Assembly (NCBI GenBank): GCA_963811605.1
Contig: CAWESA010000010.1
Span: 682,001-746,000 of the forward strand
Length of the DNA stretch: 64,000 nt
Source: CAVQLX01 sp963811605
Lineage (GTDB): Bacteria > Desulfobacterota > Binatia > DP-6
Direction of reading: 5' to 3'
The position numbers and the translations under genes were made by a program. The stretch's first letter is position 1. The number at the start of each line of letters is the position of its first letter. This document shows, one piece after another, positions 15,413 to 25,473 of this stretch. The notes beneath the pieces were generated by a model, which made no database searches, had not been told where the DNA came from, and saw nothing but the letters and a program-made list of their open reading frames with translations.

Positions 15413-16261
15413 ATGAGCCGTACCGCATGTCGCGTCACGCTGCTGCTGGCATTCGCCTGCTTCATGGGCACGCAAGCGCTCGCCGGCGAGGTCGGCCAGT
15501 GCATCAAGGCCGGATCGCTCGAGTACCGGGAGTGCAAGAGCGGCTGCAAGGAAGACTACCAGTCCGCCAAGGACGCGTGCGTCAACAAGGATCACGTCTG
15601 CGTCGAGGCCTGCCGCGAGGGACGCGCCGAGTGCCGTGACGCCACCGGCTTCGACGCCGCCATCGACGCCTGCAACGACGCCAAGGAAACGGCGATCGCG
15701 AACTGCAAGCAGCTCTACGGCGCCGGCACGCCCGAGCGTGACCAGTGCATCGACAACGCGCAGCTTGCCGGCTTCCAGTGTCGCGACCAGGCGCGCGAGG
15801 ACTCGAAGGCGGCGCTGAAGGCCTGCGTCACCGGATTCAAGGCGTGTCGCAACGCGTGTCCGCCGAGCGCCGAGCCCGTGGACGACATCAAGCAGTGCAA
15901 GCTCGACGCCAAGCTCGCCTACAAGACCTGCGGCAGCGACTGCCGCGAGGACTTCCAGCTCACCAAGGACACCTGCCGCAACCGCGATCACGACTGCGTC
16001 GAGCAGTGCCGGACCGATCGCCAGGCCTGCAAGGAGCCGGTGCAGGATGTCCTCGACGCCGCGATCGAAGCATGCAAGGCCACCAAGCAGACCGCCATCG
16101 CCGCGTGCAACGGCGACGACGCCTGCATCGACCAGGCGCAGGCGGTCGCCTTCCAGTGCCGCGACGACGCGCGCGAAGCCGCCCGGCCCGGCTTCTCCGC
16201 GTGCCGCGCCACCTTCCGCAGCTGCGCCCTGTCCTGTCCGCCGCCGGCGCCGGCGCCCTGA
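15413..16261 (+). CDS. Secreted duplicated cysteine-rich helical protein
   Basis: A 282-residue exported protein with GGGAGGAA before the ATG and a signal peptide ending near ALAG. The mature part is two repeats (about residues 30-151 and 162-277), each with 14 cysteines. Their spacing is 11, 4, 11, 7, 4, 7, then 13 or 15, 11, then 14 or 6, 11, 15, 7, 4, so nearly every gap matches between repeats. The 4/7/11 steps place cysteines on one face of alpha helices, suggesting helices stapled by disulfides. Each repeat ends in ACPP or SCPP. I do not recognise the family. A terminator hairpin follows, so it is probably its own transcription unit. Confidence 0.82.
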   Translation: MSRTACRVTLLLAFACFMGTQALAGEVGQCIKAGSLEYRECKSGCKEDYQSAKDACVNKDHVCVEACREGRAECRDATGFDAAIDACNDAKETAIANCKQLYGAGTPERDQCIDNAQLAGFQCRDQAREDSKAALKACVTGFKACRNACPPSAEPVDDIKQCKLDAKLAYKTCGSDCREDFQLTKDTCRNRDHDCVEQCRTDRQACKEPVQDVLDAAIEACKATKQTAIAACNGDDACIDQAQAVAFQCRDDAREAARPGFSACRATFRSCALSCPPPAPAP

Positions 16262-16282
16262 CCACACGGCATCGCCCCGCAT

Positions 16283-16317
16283 CGACGGGCTCCCGGGCAT
16301 GACCCGGGAGCCCGTCG
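16283..16317 (+). terminator. 15-bp hairpin after the Cys-rich gene
   Basis: CGACGGGCTCCCGGG (16283-16297) pairs exactly with CCCGGGAGCCCGTCG (16303-16317) around CATGA. It begins 22 nt after the stop at 16261 and separates that gene from aidB, which therefore needs its own promoter. Confidence 0.75.
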
Positions 16318-16350
16318 TGCGTTGCGGGCCCGGTCTGCTAGTGTCGGGGC

Positions 16351-17991
16351 ATGGCGCCGACCCACGAGGTGCAGAACCAGCCGCCTCCGCTCGGGGGCTA
16401 CGACCTGTTCACGTCCGACCGCGTGCTCGGCGAAGCGGTCGAGCGTGAGGGCGCGAGCTGGGCGCGCGAGCGACTCCAGCGCCTCGGCGTCGAGGCCGGC
16501 GGCGAGGCCCTCACGTGGGGGCGGCTCGCCAACGCCAACCCGCCCATCCTCCGCACGCACGACCGCTTCGGGCACCGCATCGACGAGGTCGAGTTCCATC
16601 CCGCCTGGCACGAGCTGCTGCGCCTCGCCGTGCATCACGAGCTGCACGGCCTGCCGTGGCGCGAGCCGCGACCGGGCGCGCACGCGGCTCGCGCCGCGCT
16701 CTTCTACATGCTGTCGCAGGCCGAGGCGGGGCACGGATGTCCCATCTCCATGACCTACTCGGCCGTGCCCGCGCTGCGTGCGCAGCCCGAGCTGGCGGCG
16801 GAGTGGGAGCCGCGCATCGTGTCGGATCGGTACGACGCGCGCGTGCGCCCGCCGGTGGACAAGACGGGCGTGCTCCTGGGCATGGCGATGACCGAGAAGC
16901 AGGGCGGCTCCGACGTGCGCGCCAACACGACGCGCGCCCGCCCGCTCGGACACGGCGGTCCCGGCGCCGAGTACGAGATCACCGGCCACAAGTGGTTCTG
17001 CTCCGCACCGATGTGCGACGCCTTCCTCGTGCTGGCGCAGACCGAGCGCGGCCTCTCGTGCTTCCTGCTGCCGCGCTGGCGACCCGACGGAACGCGCAAC
17101 CGCTTCCACCTCCAGCGTCTCAAGGACAAGCTCGGCAACCGCTCGAACGCGTCGAGCGAGGTCGAGTTCGACGGTGCATGGGCGCGCATGGTCGGCGACG
17201 ACGGCCGCGGCGTGCCGACGATCATCGAGATGGTCACGCATACGCGGCTCGACTGCGTCATCGGCTCCTCGTCGGGCATGCGACAGGCGGTGGCGCAGGC
17301 GACGCATCACGCCGCGCATCGCAGCGCGTTCGGCAAGCGTCTCGTGGAGCAGCCGCTCATGCAGAACGTCCTCGCGGATCTGGCCGTCGAGTCGGAGGCC
17401 GCGACCGTCACCATGATGCGACTGGCGCGGGCGTACGACGAGGGGGCGCACGACCAGCGCCAGCGCGACTTCGCGCGCCTGGCGACGGCGGTGTCGAAGT
17501 ACTGGGTGTGCAAGCGCCAGCCGCCGGTGGTGGCGGAGGCGCTGGAGTGCCTGGGCGGCAACGGCTACGTGGAGGAGTCCATCCTGCCCCGGCTGTATCG
17601 CGAGGCGCCCCTCAACGGGCTGTGGGAGGGGTCGGGCAACGTCATCTGCCTCGACGTGCTGCGCGCGATGGGGCGCAACCCCGACGCGGTCGACGCGTTC
17701 TTTGGCGAGGTAGGCCAGGCGGCGGGCGCCGACGCGCGGCTCGACGGCTTCGTCGAGTCGTTGCGCCACGAGCTGACCGACTTCTCGTCGCTGGAGGGTC
17801 GCGCCCGGCGCCTGGTCGAGCGCCTGGCGCTGGCGTTGCAGGGCTCCCTGCTCGTGCGCCACGGGCATCCGGTCGTGGCCGACGCGTTCTGCGCCTCGCG
17901 CCTGGCGGGCGATCACGGAGCGGCCTTCGGCACGCTGCCGGCAGGCACGGACTGCGACACCATCATCGCGCGGGCCCAGCCCGTCTCCTGA
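16351..17991 (+). CDS. aidB: AidB-like acyl-CoA dehydrogenase
   Basis: A 546-residue flavoprotein, the same length as E. coli AidB (541), with long collinear matches: NQPPPLGGYDL at the start, GRLANANPPILR, VEFHPAWHELL, LIGM-like GMAMTEKQGGSDVRANTTRA, LKDKLGNRSNASSEVEF, and LYREAPLNGLWEGSGNVICLDVLRA. AidB is a tetrameric FAD protein induced in the adaptive response to alkylation; it binds DNA and has weak isovaleryl-CoA dehydrogenase activity. Here it stands alone, not beside ada or alkA, although a decayed alkylguanine methyltransferase fragment occurs at about 46.7 kb. The stop lies 3 nt from the convergent neighbour's stop. Confidence 0.9.
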   Translation: MAPTHEVQNQPPPLGGYDLFTSDRVLGEAVEREGASWARERLQRLGVEAGGEALTWGRLANANPPILRTHDRFGHRIDEVEFHPAWHELLRLAVHHELHGLPWREPRPGAHAARAALFYMLSQAEAGHGCPISMTYSAVPALRAQPELAAEWEPRIVSDRYDARVRPPVDKTGVLLGMAMTEKQGGSDVRANTTRARPLGHGGPGAEYEITGHKWFCSAPMCDAFLVLAQTERGLSCFLLPRWRPDGTRNRFHLQRLKDKLGNRSNASSEVEFDGAWARMVGDDGRGVPTIIEMVTHTRLDCVIGSSSGMRQAVAQATHHAAHRSAFGKRLVEQPLMQNVLADLAVESEAATVTMMRLARAYDEGAHDQRQRDFARLATAVSKYWVCKRQPPVVAEALECLGGNGYVEESILPRLYREAPLNGLWEGSGNVICLDVLRAMGRNPDAVDAFFGEVGQAAGADARLDGFVESLRHELTDFSSLEGRARRLVERLALALQGSLLVRHGHPVVADAFCASRLAGDHGAAFGTLPAGTDCDTIIARAQPVS

Positions 17992-17994
17992 CGC

Positions 17995-19317
17995 TCAGCG
18001 CGCGCCGGGCTCGAAGCGCAGCCCGTCGGCGGCTCGCACCAGCCGCTTCTCGATCGGCGGCGACTCCTTCGTCACCAGGCGCCCCGTCGGATCGCGGAAG
18101 CGGTCGCGCCGCGTGAAGCGCACGCTGGCGCGGTCGCCGTCGGTCCGGATGTCGATGATGTTCACCTCGACGTCCAGGTCCTCGACCTTGGCGAAGTAGC
18201 GCTCCAGGTCGGCGGCCTGGCTGTCGCTGCTCACCTGTCCGATGCGACGCAGCTCGCCGACGTCGTGATTGCGCCAGGCCGCTGCATAGCGATCCATCAG
18301 GCGGCGGACCTCGTCGTCGGTCCCCGCCACGGAGCGTTCCGTGCCGCGGCTGGCCAGCGCGGTCGGCGGCAACGTCGGCGGCGGCGGCGGAGGAGGCGGT
18401 GGCGGCGGGAGGGTGGGCGGAGGAAGCGTCGGCGGCAGGGTGGTGGGAGGCAGCGTGGCTGGCAGCGTCGTCGACGGCTCGACACGCGCCACCTCGCGCG
18501 GCGGCTCGGTCGTCGTCGACGGGCGAGCCGCTTCGAGCGCCTCCGGCTCCGTGCCGGGCTCCGGCTCGGCGCGCGCAGCTTCGCTCTCGGCTCCGTGCCG
18601 GGCGACCTCGCCCTGCCGGTGCTCCCCGTCACCCGGCGGCAAGGGCCCGAGGGGTTCGACCCGCTCGGCCTCGCGGACCGGCGGTAGGGTGGTGGTGGTC
18701 GGCGGGAGGCGCACCAGGATGCTCCAGTCCCGTCCGACGGCCGCACCGAAGCTTCCCACGGCCAGCGCGCGGGCACGCACGTTCGCCGGCTCGTCGCCGT
18801 GCCAGCGCAGCGTGTCCCCCTCCCCCGCCGGCACGCCGTCGACGGTCCAGGCGATGTGCACGGTCTCTCCGGGTGTCGCCGGGCGCGCATCGAAGCGCAG
18901 CACGACGTCGCGACCGACCTCGACCGACACCGTGGCGTCGGCCGGCGACGCCACGGCGACACGCGGCAGCCGCGGCGGGGTGACACGGACGTCCCAGCGC
19001 CGGGCGGCGGCTGCCTCGCCCTCTCCCGCCGTCACCGTGACGACGTGGCGCCCCACGTCGGCCGCGGCGGGCGCGAAGGTCCAGGTCGTGCCGGTGCTCA
19101 TCGTCGTGCCGTCGAGCCGCCAGCGGGCGTGCCCATCCGCGCCGGGATCGACCGCGAAGTCCACGTGGTCACCCACCCGGACGGAGACCTTGCGATCGTC
19201 CGGGGTCGCGCCTGCGGGTCCGGTCGGCCCGCCTGCGGCCCCCGGCCCCGCGTACGCCCACGTCCCCGCGCTCGCGACCAGCGCGGCCAGTGCGGCGAGA
19301 GCCCGGAGCCGCAGCAT
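17995..19317 (-). CDS. Exported protein with Ig-like region, Pro/Thr linker and NTF2-like C-terminal domain
   Basis: A 440-residue protein starting MLRLRALAALAALVASAG, a signal sequence. Residues 40-210 look like two beta-sandwich segments (VSVRVGDHVDFAVDPGADG..., VSVEVGRDVVLRFDARPATPGETVHIAWTVDG). Then comes a long linker of Thr/Pro/Glu with a run of 12 prolines, and a C-terminal domain starting near VRRLMDRYAAAWRNHDVGELRRI that resembles SnoaL/NTF2-like folds. A similar C-terminal domain ends the ExeA-like ATPase at 21853. Possibly an envelope scaffold; no enzyme residues seen. Divergent from the Cys-repeat protein gene with 111 nt between. Confidence 0.72.
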   Translation of the reverse strand: MLRLRALAALAALVASAGTWAYAGPGAAGGPTGPAGATPDDRKVSVRVGDHVDFAVDPGADGHARWRLDGTTMSTGTTWTFAPAAADVGRHVVTVTAGEGEAAAARRWDVRVTPPRLPRVAVASPADATVSVEVGRDVVLRFDARPATPGETVHIAWTVDGVPAGEGDTLRWHGDEPANVRARALAVGSFGAAVGRDWSILVRLPPTTTTLPPVREAERVEPLGPLPPGDGEHRQGEVARHGAESEAARAEPEPGTEPEALEAARPSTTTEPPREVARVEPSTTLPATLPPTTLPPTLPPPTLPPPPPPPPPPPTLPPTALASRGTERSVAGTDDEVRRLMDRYAAAWRNHDVGELRRIGQVSSDSQAADLERYFAKVEDLDVEVNIIDIRTDGDRASVRFTRRDRFRDPTGRLVTKESPPIEKRLVRAADGLRFEPGAR

Positions 19318-19428
19318 GCCGGCCCGACCTTTCCCGAAGCCGTCGCGGGCCGCAACGGCGCGGGCACCACGCACCTGCGAGGGACACGGGCGTGGTCAGA
19401 CCGGGCGGGCGCACGTATAGTCTGTCCC

Positions 19429-20592
19429 GTGATTCGACTGGGCACGGCGGCCTCCGTGCTGCTCCTGGCTGTCGCGCTGGCCGTCCCCGCTCGCGCGCAG
19501 ACCTGCACCTCCCTCGTCGACTGCGACGATCAGAACGATTGTACGGTGGACTCGTGCGATCCGGTGTCCTTCACCTGCGCCCACGATGCGATCGGTGACG
19601 GGGAGACCTGCGGGGACGACGGCTGCGCACCCGGGACGTGTCAGTCCGGCGTCTGCGTGCAGGGTCCGCGGGAGCCCGACTGCATCCCGTGCCAGACCAA
19701 CGACGACTGCGAGGACGGCTCCGCGTGCACCATCGACACGTGCAACGAGCTCGGCCGCTGCGAGCGCGAGGGGGGCGAGGGAGATCCCTGCGACGACGAG
19801 GATCCGTGTACGACCGACGACGTTTGCGCGAACAACGTCTGTACCGGCACGCCGCTCGTCTGCGACGACGGGATCGCCTGCACCGCCGACTTCTGCGACG
19901 GCGGCACGTGCATGAACCAGCCCGAGAGCTCTGGCTGCGCCGAGTCCACGGAATGCGGGACCAACGAGTGCGCGCCCGACGACCCCGATGCGGATGCCCG
20001 CGGCTGCGTCTCGCGCGCGGCCGACCTCGACCTCTCGGAGTGCACCGAGGACGACGACCCGTGCACCCTGGACCGCTGCCGCGGCGGCACGTGCGCGCAC
20101 GACGCCGTCACCGACCCGCAAGGATGCCTGCCGCTCGTGCCGTCGTATCGCCGTGCGGTCACGCTGCGCGGGGGGGTGGACCGGCTGCTCAACTACGTGT
20201 TCGACGAGGCGGACGCCTCGGGCGACACGTCCGCCGCGATCGTCGACGACCTGCAGGCGATCGCGGACAGCCTGGACGCGACCATCCGGGTCCTCGGCGG
20301 CAGGGACGCGGGCGCCGAGGTGCCAGCGAGCGCCTCGCGCGGCGTGCGCCTGGCGGTCACCGCGACCACGGCGCAGCAGCGCGGACGGGTGGCCCTCGGC
20401 TGGGTGCGCGCCACCCCGGGCGAGGTCAAGCAGTTCCTCGGCGCGGTGTCGCGCGGGCGCCGGCGTCACGAGCTGGGCGCCGACTCGGCGCGCGAGCTGC
20501 GGCGCAATGGTCGCATCTTGCTCAGCGAGACGAAAGCGCTTAAACGCGACGTGAAGAACCTGCAGAAGACGTACTCGGTCTTCCAGCGCTAG
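19429..20592 (+). CDS. Secreted Cys-repeat protein (DCxDxxxCTxDxC repeats)
   Basis: A 387-residue protein with a GTG start and a signal peptide (VIRLGTAASVLLLAVALAVPARA). The mature N-terminal half has at least five short repeats of the form D-D-x-x-x-C-T-x-D-x-C (DDQNDCTVDSCD, CEDGSACTIDTCN, CDDEDPCTTDDVC, CDDGIACTADFCD, DDDPCTLDRCR), which are Asp-rich, calcium-loop-like and disulfide-bonded, as often found in Myxococcota and Binatota surface proteins. The C-terminal 150 residues are helical and charged (LQAIADSLDATIRVLGG, KALKRDVKNLQKTYSVFQR). It is followed by the beta-barrel gene 33 nt downstream, probably one operon. Adhesion or matrix role is inference. Confidence 0.75.
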   Translation: MIRLGTAASVLLLAVALAVPARAQTCTSLVDCDDQNDCTVDSCDPVSFTCAHDAIGDGETCGDDGCAPGTCQSGVCVQGPREPDCIPCQTNDDCEDGSACTIDTCNELGRCEREGGEGDPCDDEDPCTTDDVCANNVCTGTPLVCDDGIACTADFCDGGTCMNQPESSGCAESTECGTNECAPDDPDADARGCVSRAADLDLSECTEDDDPCTLDRCRGGTCAHDAVTDPQGCLPLVPSYRRAVTLRGGVDRLLNYVFDEADASGDTSAAIVDDLQAIADSLDATIRVLGGRDAGAEVPASASRGVRLAVTATTAQQRGRVALGWVRATPGEVKQFLGAVSRGRRRHELGADSARELRRNGRILLSETKALKRDVKNLQKTYSVFQR

Positions 20593-20625
20593 CCGGGTGC
20601 GCCCGGCCCACGAAGGGAGGGTTTC

Positions 20626-21837
20626 GTGAGTCGAACGTTGCCTACCGTCGTCGCCCTGATCTCGGTGCTCGGTTCGGCCGCCCACGGGGCCTCGCTGCGC
20701 GATACCCTGGCCCGCGCCTCCCAGAGCGTCGGCATCCAGAGCGGCTCGGCCTTCGACGCGCTCGCGAATGCGATCGCCGTCACCAACGCCAACAACATCC
20801 CGGTGGTCTCGGCGTCCGCCGGCTTCACCTATCGCTACAACCCCCAGCTCGAGGTCTTCGAGCGCAGCGCCGAGACGCTCGGCCCCATCTTCCTGGAGCG
20901 GCCCGAGACGCTGGGCCAGGGCAAGTTCAACGTCAACGTCAGCTGGCAATACGTCGAGTACAACCAGTTCGACGGCCGGAGCCTGCGCAACCTGCAGGGC
21001 AACGGCCCCATCGTGCTGCGCAACGTCGACGCCGCCGGCAACCTGATCGGCTTCGAGGCCGATACGCTCCAGTACCGCCTCGGGCTGCGCAACAACATCG
21101 TCGGGTTCAGCTTCACGTACGGCATCCTCGACAATCTCGACGTCAACCTCCTGATGCCGCTCATCACCACGTCGCTCGACGTCGGCGTCACGCGGCAGCA
21201 GGTGCAGACGGCGGGGCCCGACGGCATCTTCTCACCCGATAGCGGTCCGCCGCGCACGGGGCGCAGCGACGGCAACGCCGTCGGCCCCGGCGACCTGCTG
21301 CTGCGTCTCAAGTACCAGCTGCCGCAGGCCGACTGGTTCCGCTCCGCCTTCGGCCTCCAGATGCGCTTCCCCACCGGACGCGAGGACGACTTCCAGGGCA
21401 CGGGCGATTTCTGGATCACGCCCGCCTTCTACGCCTCGACGCTGCTGTGGGACCGCGTCGAGCCGTTCGTGAACGTCGCGGTCGACTTCGACGCCCAGGA
21501 CTCGACCCAGAGCCAGGCGCGCTACGGCGCCGGCTTCGACGTCGACGTCGTGCCGCAGGTCGGTCTGGTGTTCGCCTTCCTCGGCCGCAGCCAGTTCGAC
21601 GATCCGACCTCGTCCGCCAACACCAACTTCCTCTATCTGACCCCCGCCGGCGTGCAGCCGCAACCGCTCCTCGGCATCGACCTCGGCCGCAAGGACTTCT
21701 TCGACTTCTCCTTCGGCATCCGGGCGGTCGTCTGGCGCAGCGTGATGCTGTTCGCCAACGGCATCTACGCGCTCAACGATCAGGGCCTCCGCAACGACAC
21801 GGTCATCCCCACCGTCGGCGTCGAGGGTACCTTCTAG
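20626..21837 (+). CDS. Outer-membrane beta-barrel (Phenol_MetA_deg/transporter-like)
   Basis: A 403-residue protein with GTG start behind AAGGGAGGG and an N-terminal signal peptide. Alternating amphipathic strands run through it (FNVNVSWQYVEYNQF, YRLGLRNNIVGFSFTYGILDNLDVNLLMP, LLLRLKYQLPQ, FGLQMRFPTGREDDFQGTGDFWITPAFYAS) and it ends in Phe (GVEGTF), the outer-membrane insertion signal. The ...RFPTGREDDFQGTG... segment is typical of the MetA/phenol-degradation porin-like family. It may transport hydrophobic compounds, but cargo is unknown. Its stop lies 15 nt before the ExeA-like ATPase gene. Confidence 0.8.
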   Translation: MSRTLPTVVALISVLGSAAHGASLRDTLARASQSVGIQSGSAFDALANAIAVTNANNIPVVSASAGFTYRYNPQLEVFERSAETLGPIFLERPETLGQGKFNVNVSWQYVEYNQFDGRSLRNLQGNGPIVLRNVDAAGNLIGFEADTLQYRLGLRNNIVGFSFTYGILDNLDVNLLMPLITTSLDVGVTRQQVQTAGPDGIFSPDSGPPRTGRSDGNAVGPGDLLLRLKYQLPQADWFRSAFGLQMRFPTGREDDFQGTGDFWITPAFYASTLLWDRVEPFVNVAVDFDAQDSTQSQARYGAGFDVDVVPQVGLVFAFLGRSQFDDPTSSANTNFLYLTPAGVQPQPLLGIDLGRKDFFDFSFGIRAVVWRSVMLFANGIYALNDQGLRNDTVIPTVGVEGTF

Positions 21838-21852
21838 GCGGCATCGCCGGTC

Positions 21853-23340
21853 ATGTACGGGGCGTTCTTCGGCCTGGGCGAGGCGCCCTTCCGCATCACG
21901 CCCGATCCGCGCTTCCTGCATCTCGACCCGCGGGTCGCGGCGGCGCTCGACGCGGTCACGACGGGGGTCGTCGAGCACGCGGGCCTCGTGCTGCTGGTCG
22001 GCGAGGTCGGCACCGGCAAGACGACGCTCGTGCGGCAGCTGCTCGACACCCTGCCGCCCGGGGTGCGCACGGTGCTCGTGCTGCACCCCACCGTCGGCTT
22101 CGAGGAGATCCTCGACCACCTCCTGCTCGAGCTCGGTCTCCCGGTTTCGGGGGCCGGTCCCGACGACCTCCTCGAGCGGCTGGCCGAGTTCGCCCGCGAG
22201 CACGCACGCGACGGCGGGACGGTGGCGATCTTCTTCGACGAGGCGCAGGCCCTGCATCCGTCGACGTTCGCGGCGCTCCCGCGCCTGCTCGATCTGGTGG
22301 CGGACGACGGCAGGCCCGCGGTGCAGGTCGTGCTGGCCGGCCAGCCGGAGCTGGACGCCCGCCTCGACGACCCCGAGCTCGCGGCGCTGCGGACACGTGC
22401 CCGCGTCACCGCACGCCTCGCGCCGCTGTCCCCGGAAGGCGTCGCGGCCTACGTGCGTGCCCGCCTCGTGCACGCCCGGGCACGCGACCCGGACCTGTTC
22501 ACTCCCGAGGCGCTCGAGCGCCTCGCCGCCCACAGCCAGGGCGTCCCGCGCGTGATCAACGTGCTCTGCGAGTCGGCGCTGGTGGCGGCGTTCGCCGAGA
22601 GCCAGCCGCGTATCACCGGGGCGCTGATCGACACCGTGTGGGCCGACTACTCACCGCTGCACGACCCGCGTGGCACGCCGATGCCCATGCCCCCTTCCGC
22701 ACCGGAGCCGCCGCCCGCGCCGCCGGATGCCGGAGCCGGACGCCCCTCGACCGCGCGGCGTCTCGCGCTCGTGGTCGCGGCCGTGGTCGCGGCCGGGCTC
22801 GTGCCGCTGCTGGCGACGCGTCCCTGGCGCACGCCACCTGCCCCGGTGACGCCACCCACGACCGTCGCCCCCGTCCCGCCGACGGCCGAGCCGGTGACCG
22901 AGGCGCCACCGTCGACCGAAGCGCCCGAGGCCCCCTTCCCGGCGCCCGAGTCCGAGGACGACGCCGGCGGCGCCGCGCGGGTCGCTCCCCCGTCCGCGCT
23001 CGACGCCATCACGCTCGTCGATCGATTCTGGAGCGCCTACGGCGCGCGGGACGCGAACGAGCTTCGCTCCCTCTTCGCCCCCGACGCGGCGCCGACCGGA
23101 CCGGTCCTGGACGTCGATCCGACCGGCGGCGGCGCGCTGGTCACGCCCGAGCCGGGTATCGAGGCGAAGCCGGTCGGTGACCGCGTGACCGTGCGCGTGC
23201 CCTTCCTGCTCAGCACGCACGACGACCGCGGGCGCCCCGTCCGCCGCCAGGGGGTCGCCACCCTGCAGGTCGCGACCCGGGAGGGCGCCGCGCGCATCGT
23301 GTCCCTGTCGGCGGAGGCCGGCCCGGTGCCGCGGCGCTAG
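21853..23340 (+). CDS. ExeA/GspA-like AAA ATPase with one membrane helix and NTF2-like tail
   Basis: A 495-residue protein. The start MYGAFFGLGEAPFRITPDPRFL is diagnostic of ExeA. Walker A GEVGTGKTT at 50-58, Walker B VAIFFDE at 124-130, then VVLAGQPEL (sensor 1 region) and QGVPRVINVLC. After a Pro-rich stretch a single membrane helix (LALVVAAVVAAGLVPLLA, about 303-320) leads to a periplasmic Pro/Thr linker and a C-terminal domain (LVDRFWSAYGARDANELRSLF). Canonical ExeA ends in a peptidoglycan-binding domain; here that place is taken by an NTF2-like domain. ExeA-type ATPases help place secretins in the cell wall; no secretin gene is adjacent. Its TAG stop shares a CTAG with the pspA stop. Confidence 0.85.
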   Translation: MYGAFFGLGEAPFRITPDPRFLHLDPRVAAALDAVTTGVVEHAGLVLLVGEVGTGKTTLVRQLLDTLPPGVRTVLVLHPTVGFEEILDHLLLELGLPVSGAGPDDLLERLAEFAREHARDGGTVAIFFDEAQALHPSTFAALPRLLDLVADDGRPAVQVVLAGQPELDARLDDPELAALRTRARVTARLAPLSPEGVAAYVRARLVHARARDPDLFTPEALERLAAHSQGVPRVINVLCESALVAAFAESQPRITGALIDTVWADYSPLHDPRGTPMPMPPSAPEPPPAPPDAGAGRPSTARRLALVVAAVVAAGLVPLLATRPWRTPPAPVTPPTTVAPVPPTAEPVTEAPPSTEAPEAPFPAPESEDDAGGAARVAPPSALDAITLVDRFWSAYGARDANELRSLFAPDAAPTGPVLDVDPTGGGALVTPEPGIEAKPVGDRVTVRVPFLLSTHDDRGRPVRRQGVATLQVATREGAARIVSLSAEAGPVPRR

Positions 23341-24065
23341 CGTGCGGCCGGGGCGGGCGCCGCCGCGGGCACCAGGTTCATCGGGACGAGCGTGGCGCGC
23401 CGCGCCCGCTTCATCTCCTCGAGCTGCGCGCGCGCCGAATGCGCCGCCTCGGCATCCCGGATCAGTCCGAGCCGCCGCTCCAGGGCGGGATCGGCGCCGT
23501 CGCGCACCAGGGTGACCTCGGCGACGAGGCGGCTCACGTGCTCGCGCACCGTCTCGAGCGCTTGGATGTCGGCCTCGGGGGACAGGCCGCTCAGCGTCTC
23601 GTGCAGGCGCAGCCGGGCCTTGGCGTTCGCCAGCCGGGCCAGCATGCGCACGCGCTCCTCGCGCAGGCGCACGATCTCGTCCTGGAACGCGACCAGGTTG
23701 CGCTTCGCCGCGTCGGCCTCGGCGGTGAGCTCGGTCAGGTCGGTCGTCAAGCGCTCGACGTCGGCGCCCAGCACCTCGCGCCGCGAGATGAGCGCCAGGG
23801 CGGCCGGGTCGTCGTCGCGCTGCACGGCGAGGTCGAGCTGCTGGCGCAGGTGTCCGAGCTCGGACGAGCGCTGCTGCAGCTCGCGCTCGAGCTTGCCCCG
23901 CAGGTAGATCACGCCGGCGGCGGCTTCGCGCAGCTTGGCGTACTGCCCCACGCGCTCGCGGATGGCGGCCTCGTAGACCGCGCCGGGATTGCGCGTCTCC
24001 CGGTCTCCGAGCCAGCGCGACGCGAGGCCGCGCACGAGGTTGGTGAGTCGCCCGAGCAGTCCCAT
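23337..24065 (-). CDS. pspA: PspA/IM30 family membrane-stress protein
   Basis: A 242-residue, almost entirely coiled-coil protein starting MGLLGRLTNLVRGLASRWLGD (amphipathic helix that binds membranes), then long helices (YEAAIRERVGQYAKLREAAAGVI, LERELQQRSSELGHLRQQL, ADVERLTTDLTELTAEADAAKRNLVAFQDEIVRLREER). PspA/IM30 proteins are ESCRT-III-like and form rods or rings that repair stressed inner membranes. AAAGGAGGTCATC directly precedes the ATG at 24065, a near perfect Shine-Dalgarno. It is the last gene of a kinase-regulator-pspA operon, 17 nt after the sigma-54 activator stop. Fit to the PspA family is by architecture; sequence identity to E. coli PspA looks low. Confidence 0.78.
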   Translation of the reverse strand: MGLLGRLTNLVRGLASRWLGDRETRNPGAVYEAAIRERVGQYAKLREAAAGVIYLRGKLERELQQRSSELGHLRQQLDLAVQRDDDPAALALISRREVLGADVERLTTDLTELTAEADAAKRNLVAFQDEIVRLREERVRMLARLANAKARLRLHETLSGLSPEADIQALETVREHVSRLVAEVTLVRDGADPALERRLGLIRDAEAAHSARAQLEEMKRARRATLVPMNLVPAAAPAPAAR

Positions 24066-24082
24066 GATGACCTCCTTTGCCG

Positions 24083-25468
<1,386 letters not shown>

Positions 25469-25473
25469 GGCGG

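Noticed and set aside
18341..19420. Forward-strand gene rich in Gly and Arg
   Set aside because: It mirrors the Pro-rich linker of the leftward exported protein, which has a signal peptide and domains.
20593..20606. Terminator after the Cys-repeat protein
   Set aside because: The 5-bp stem CCGGG/CCCGG is too short, and the next gene begins 20 nt later in the same direction.
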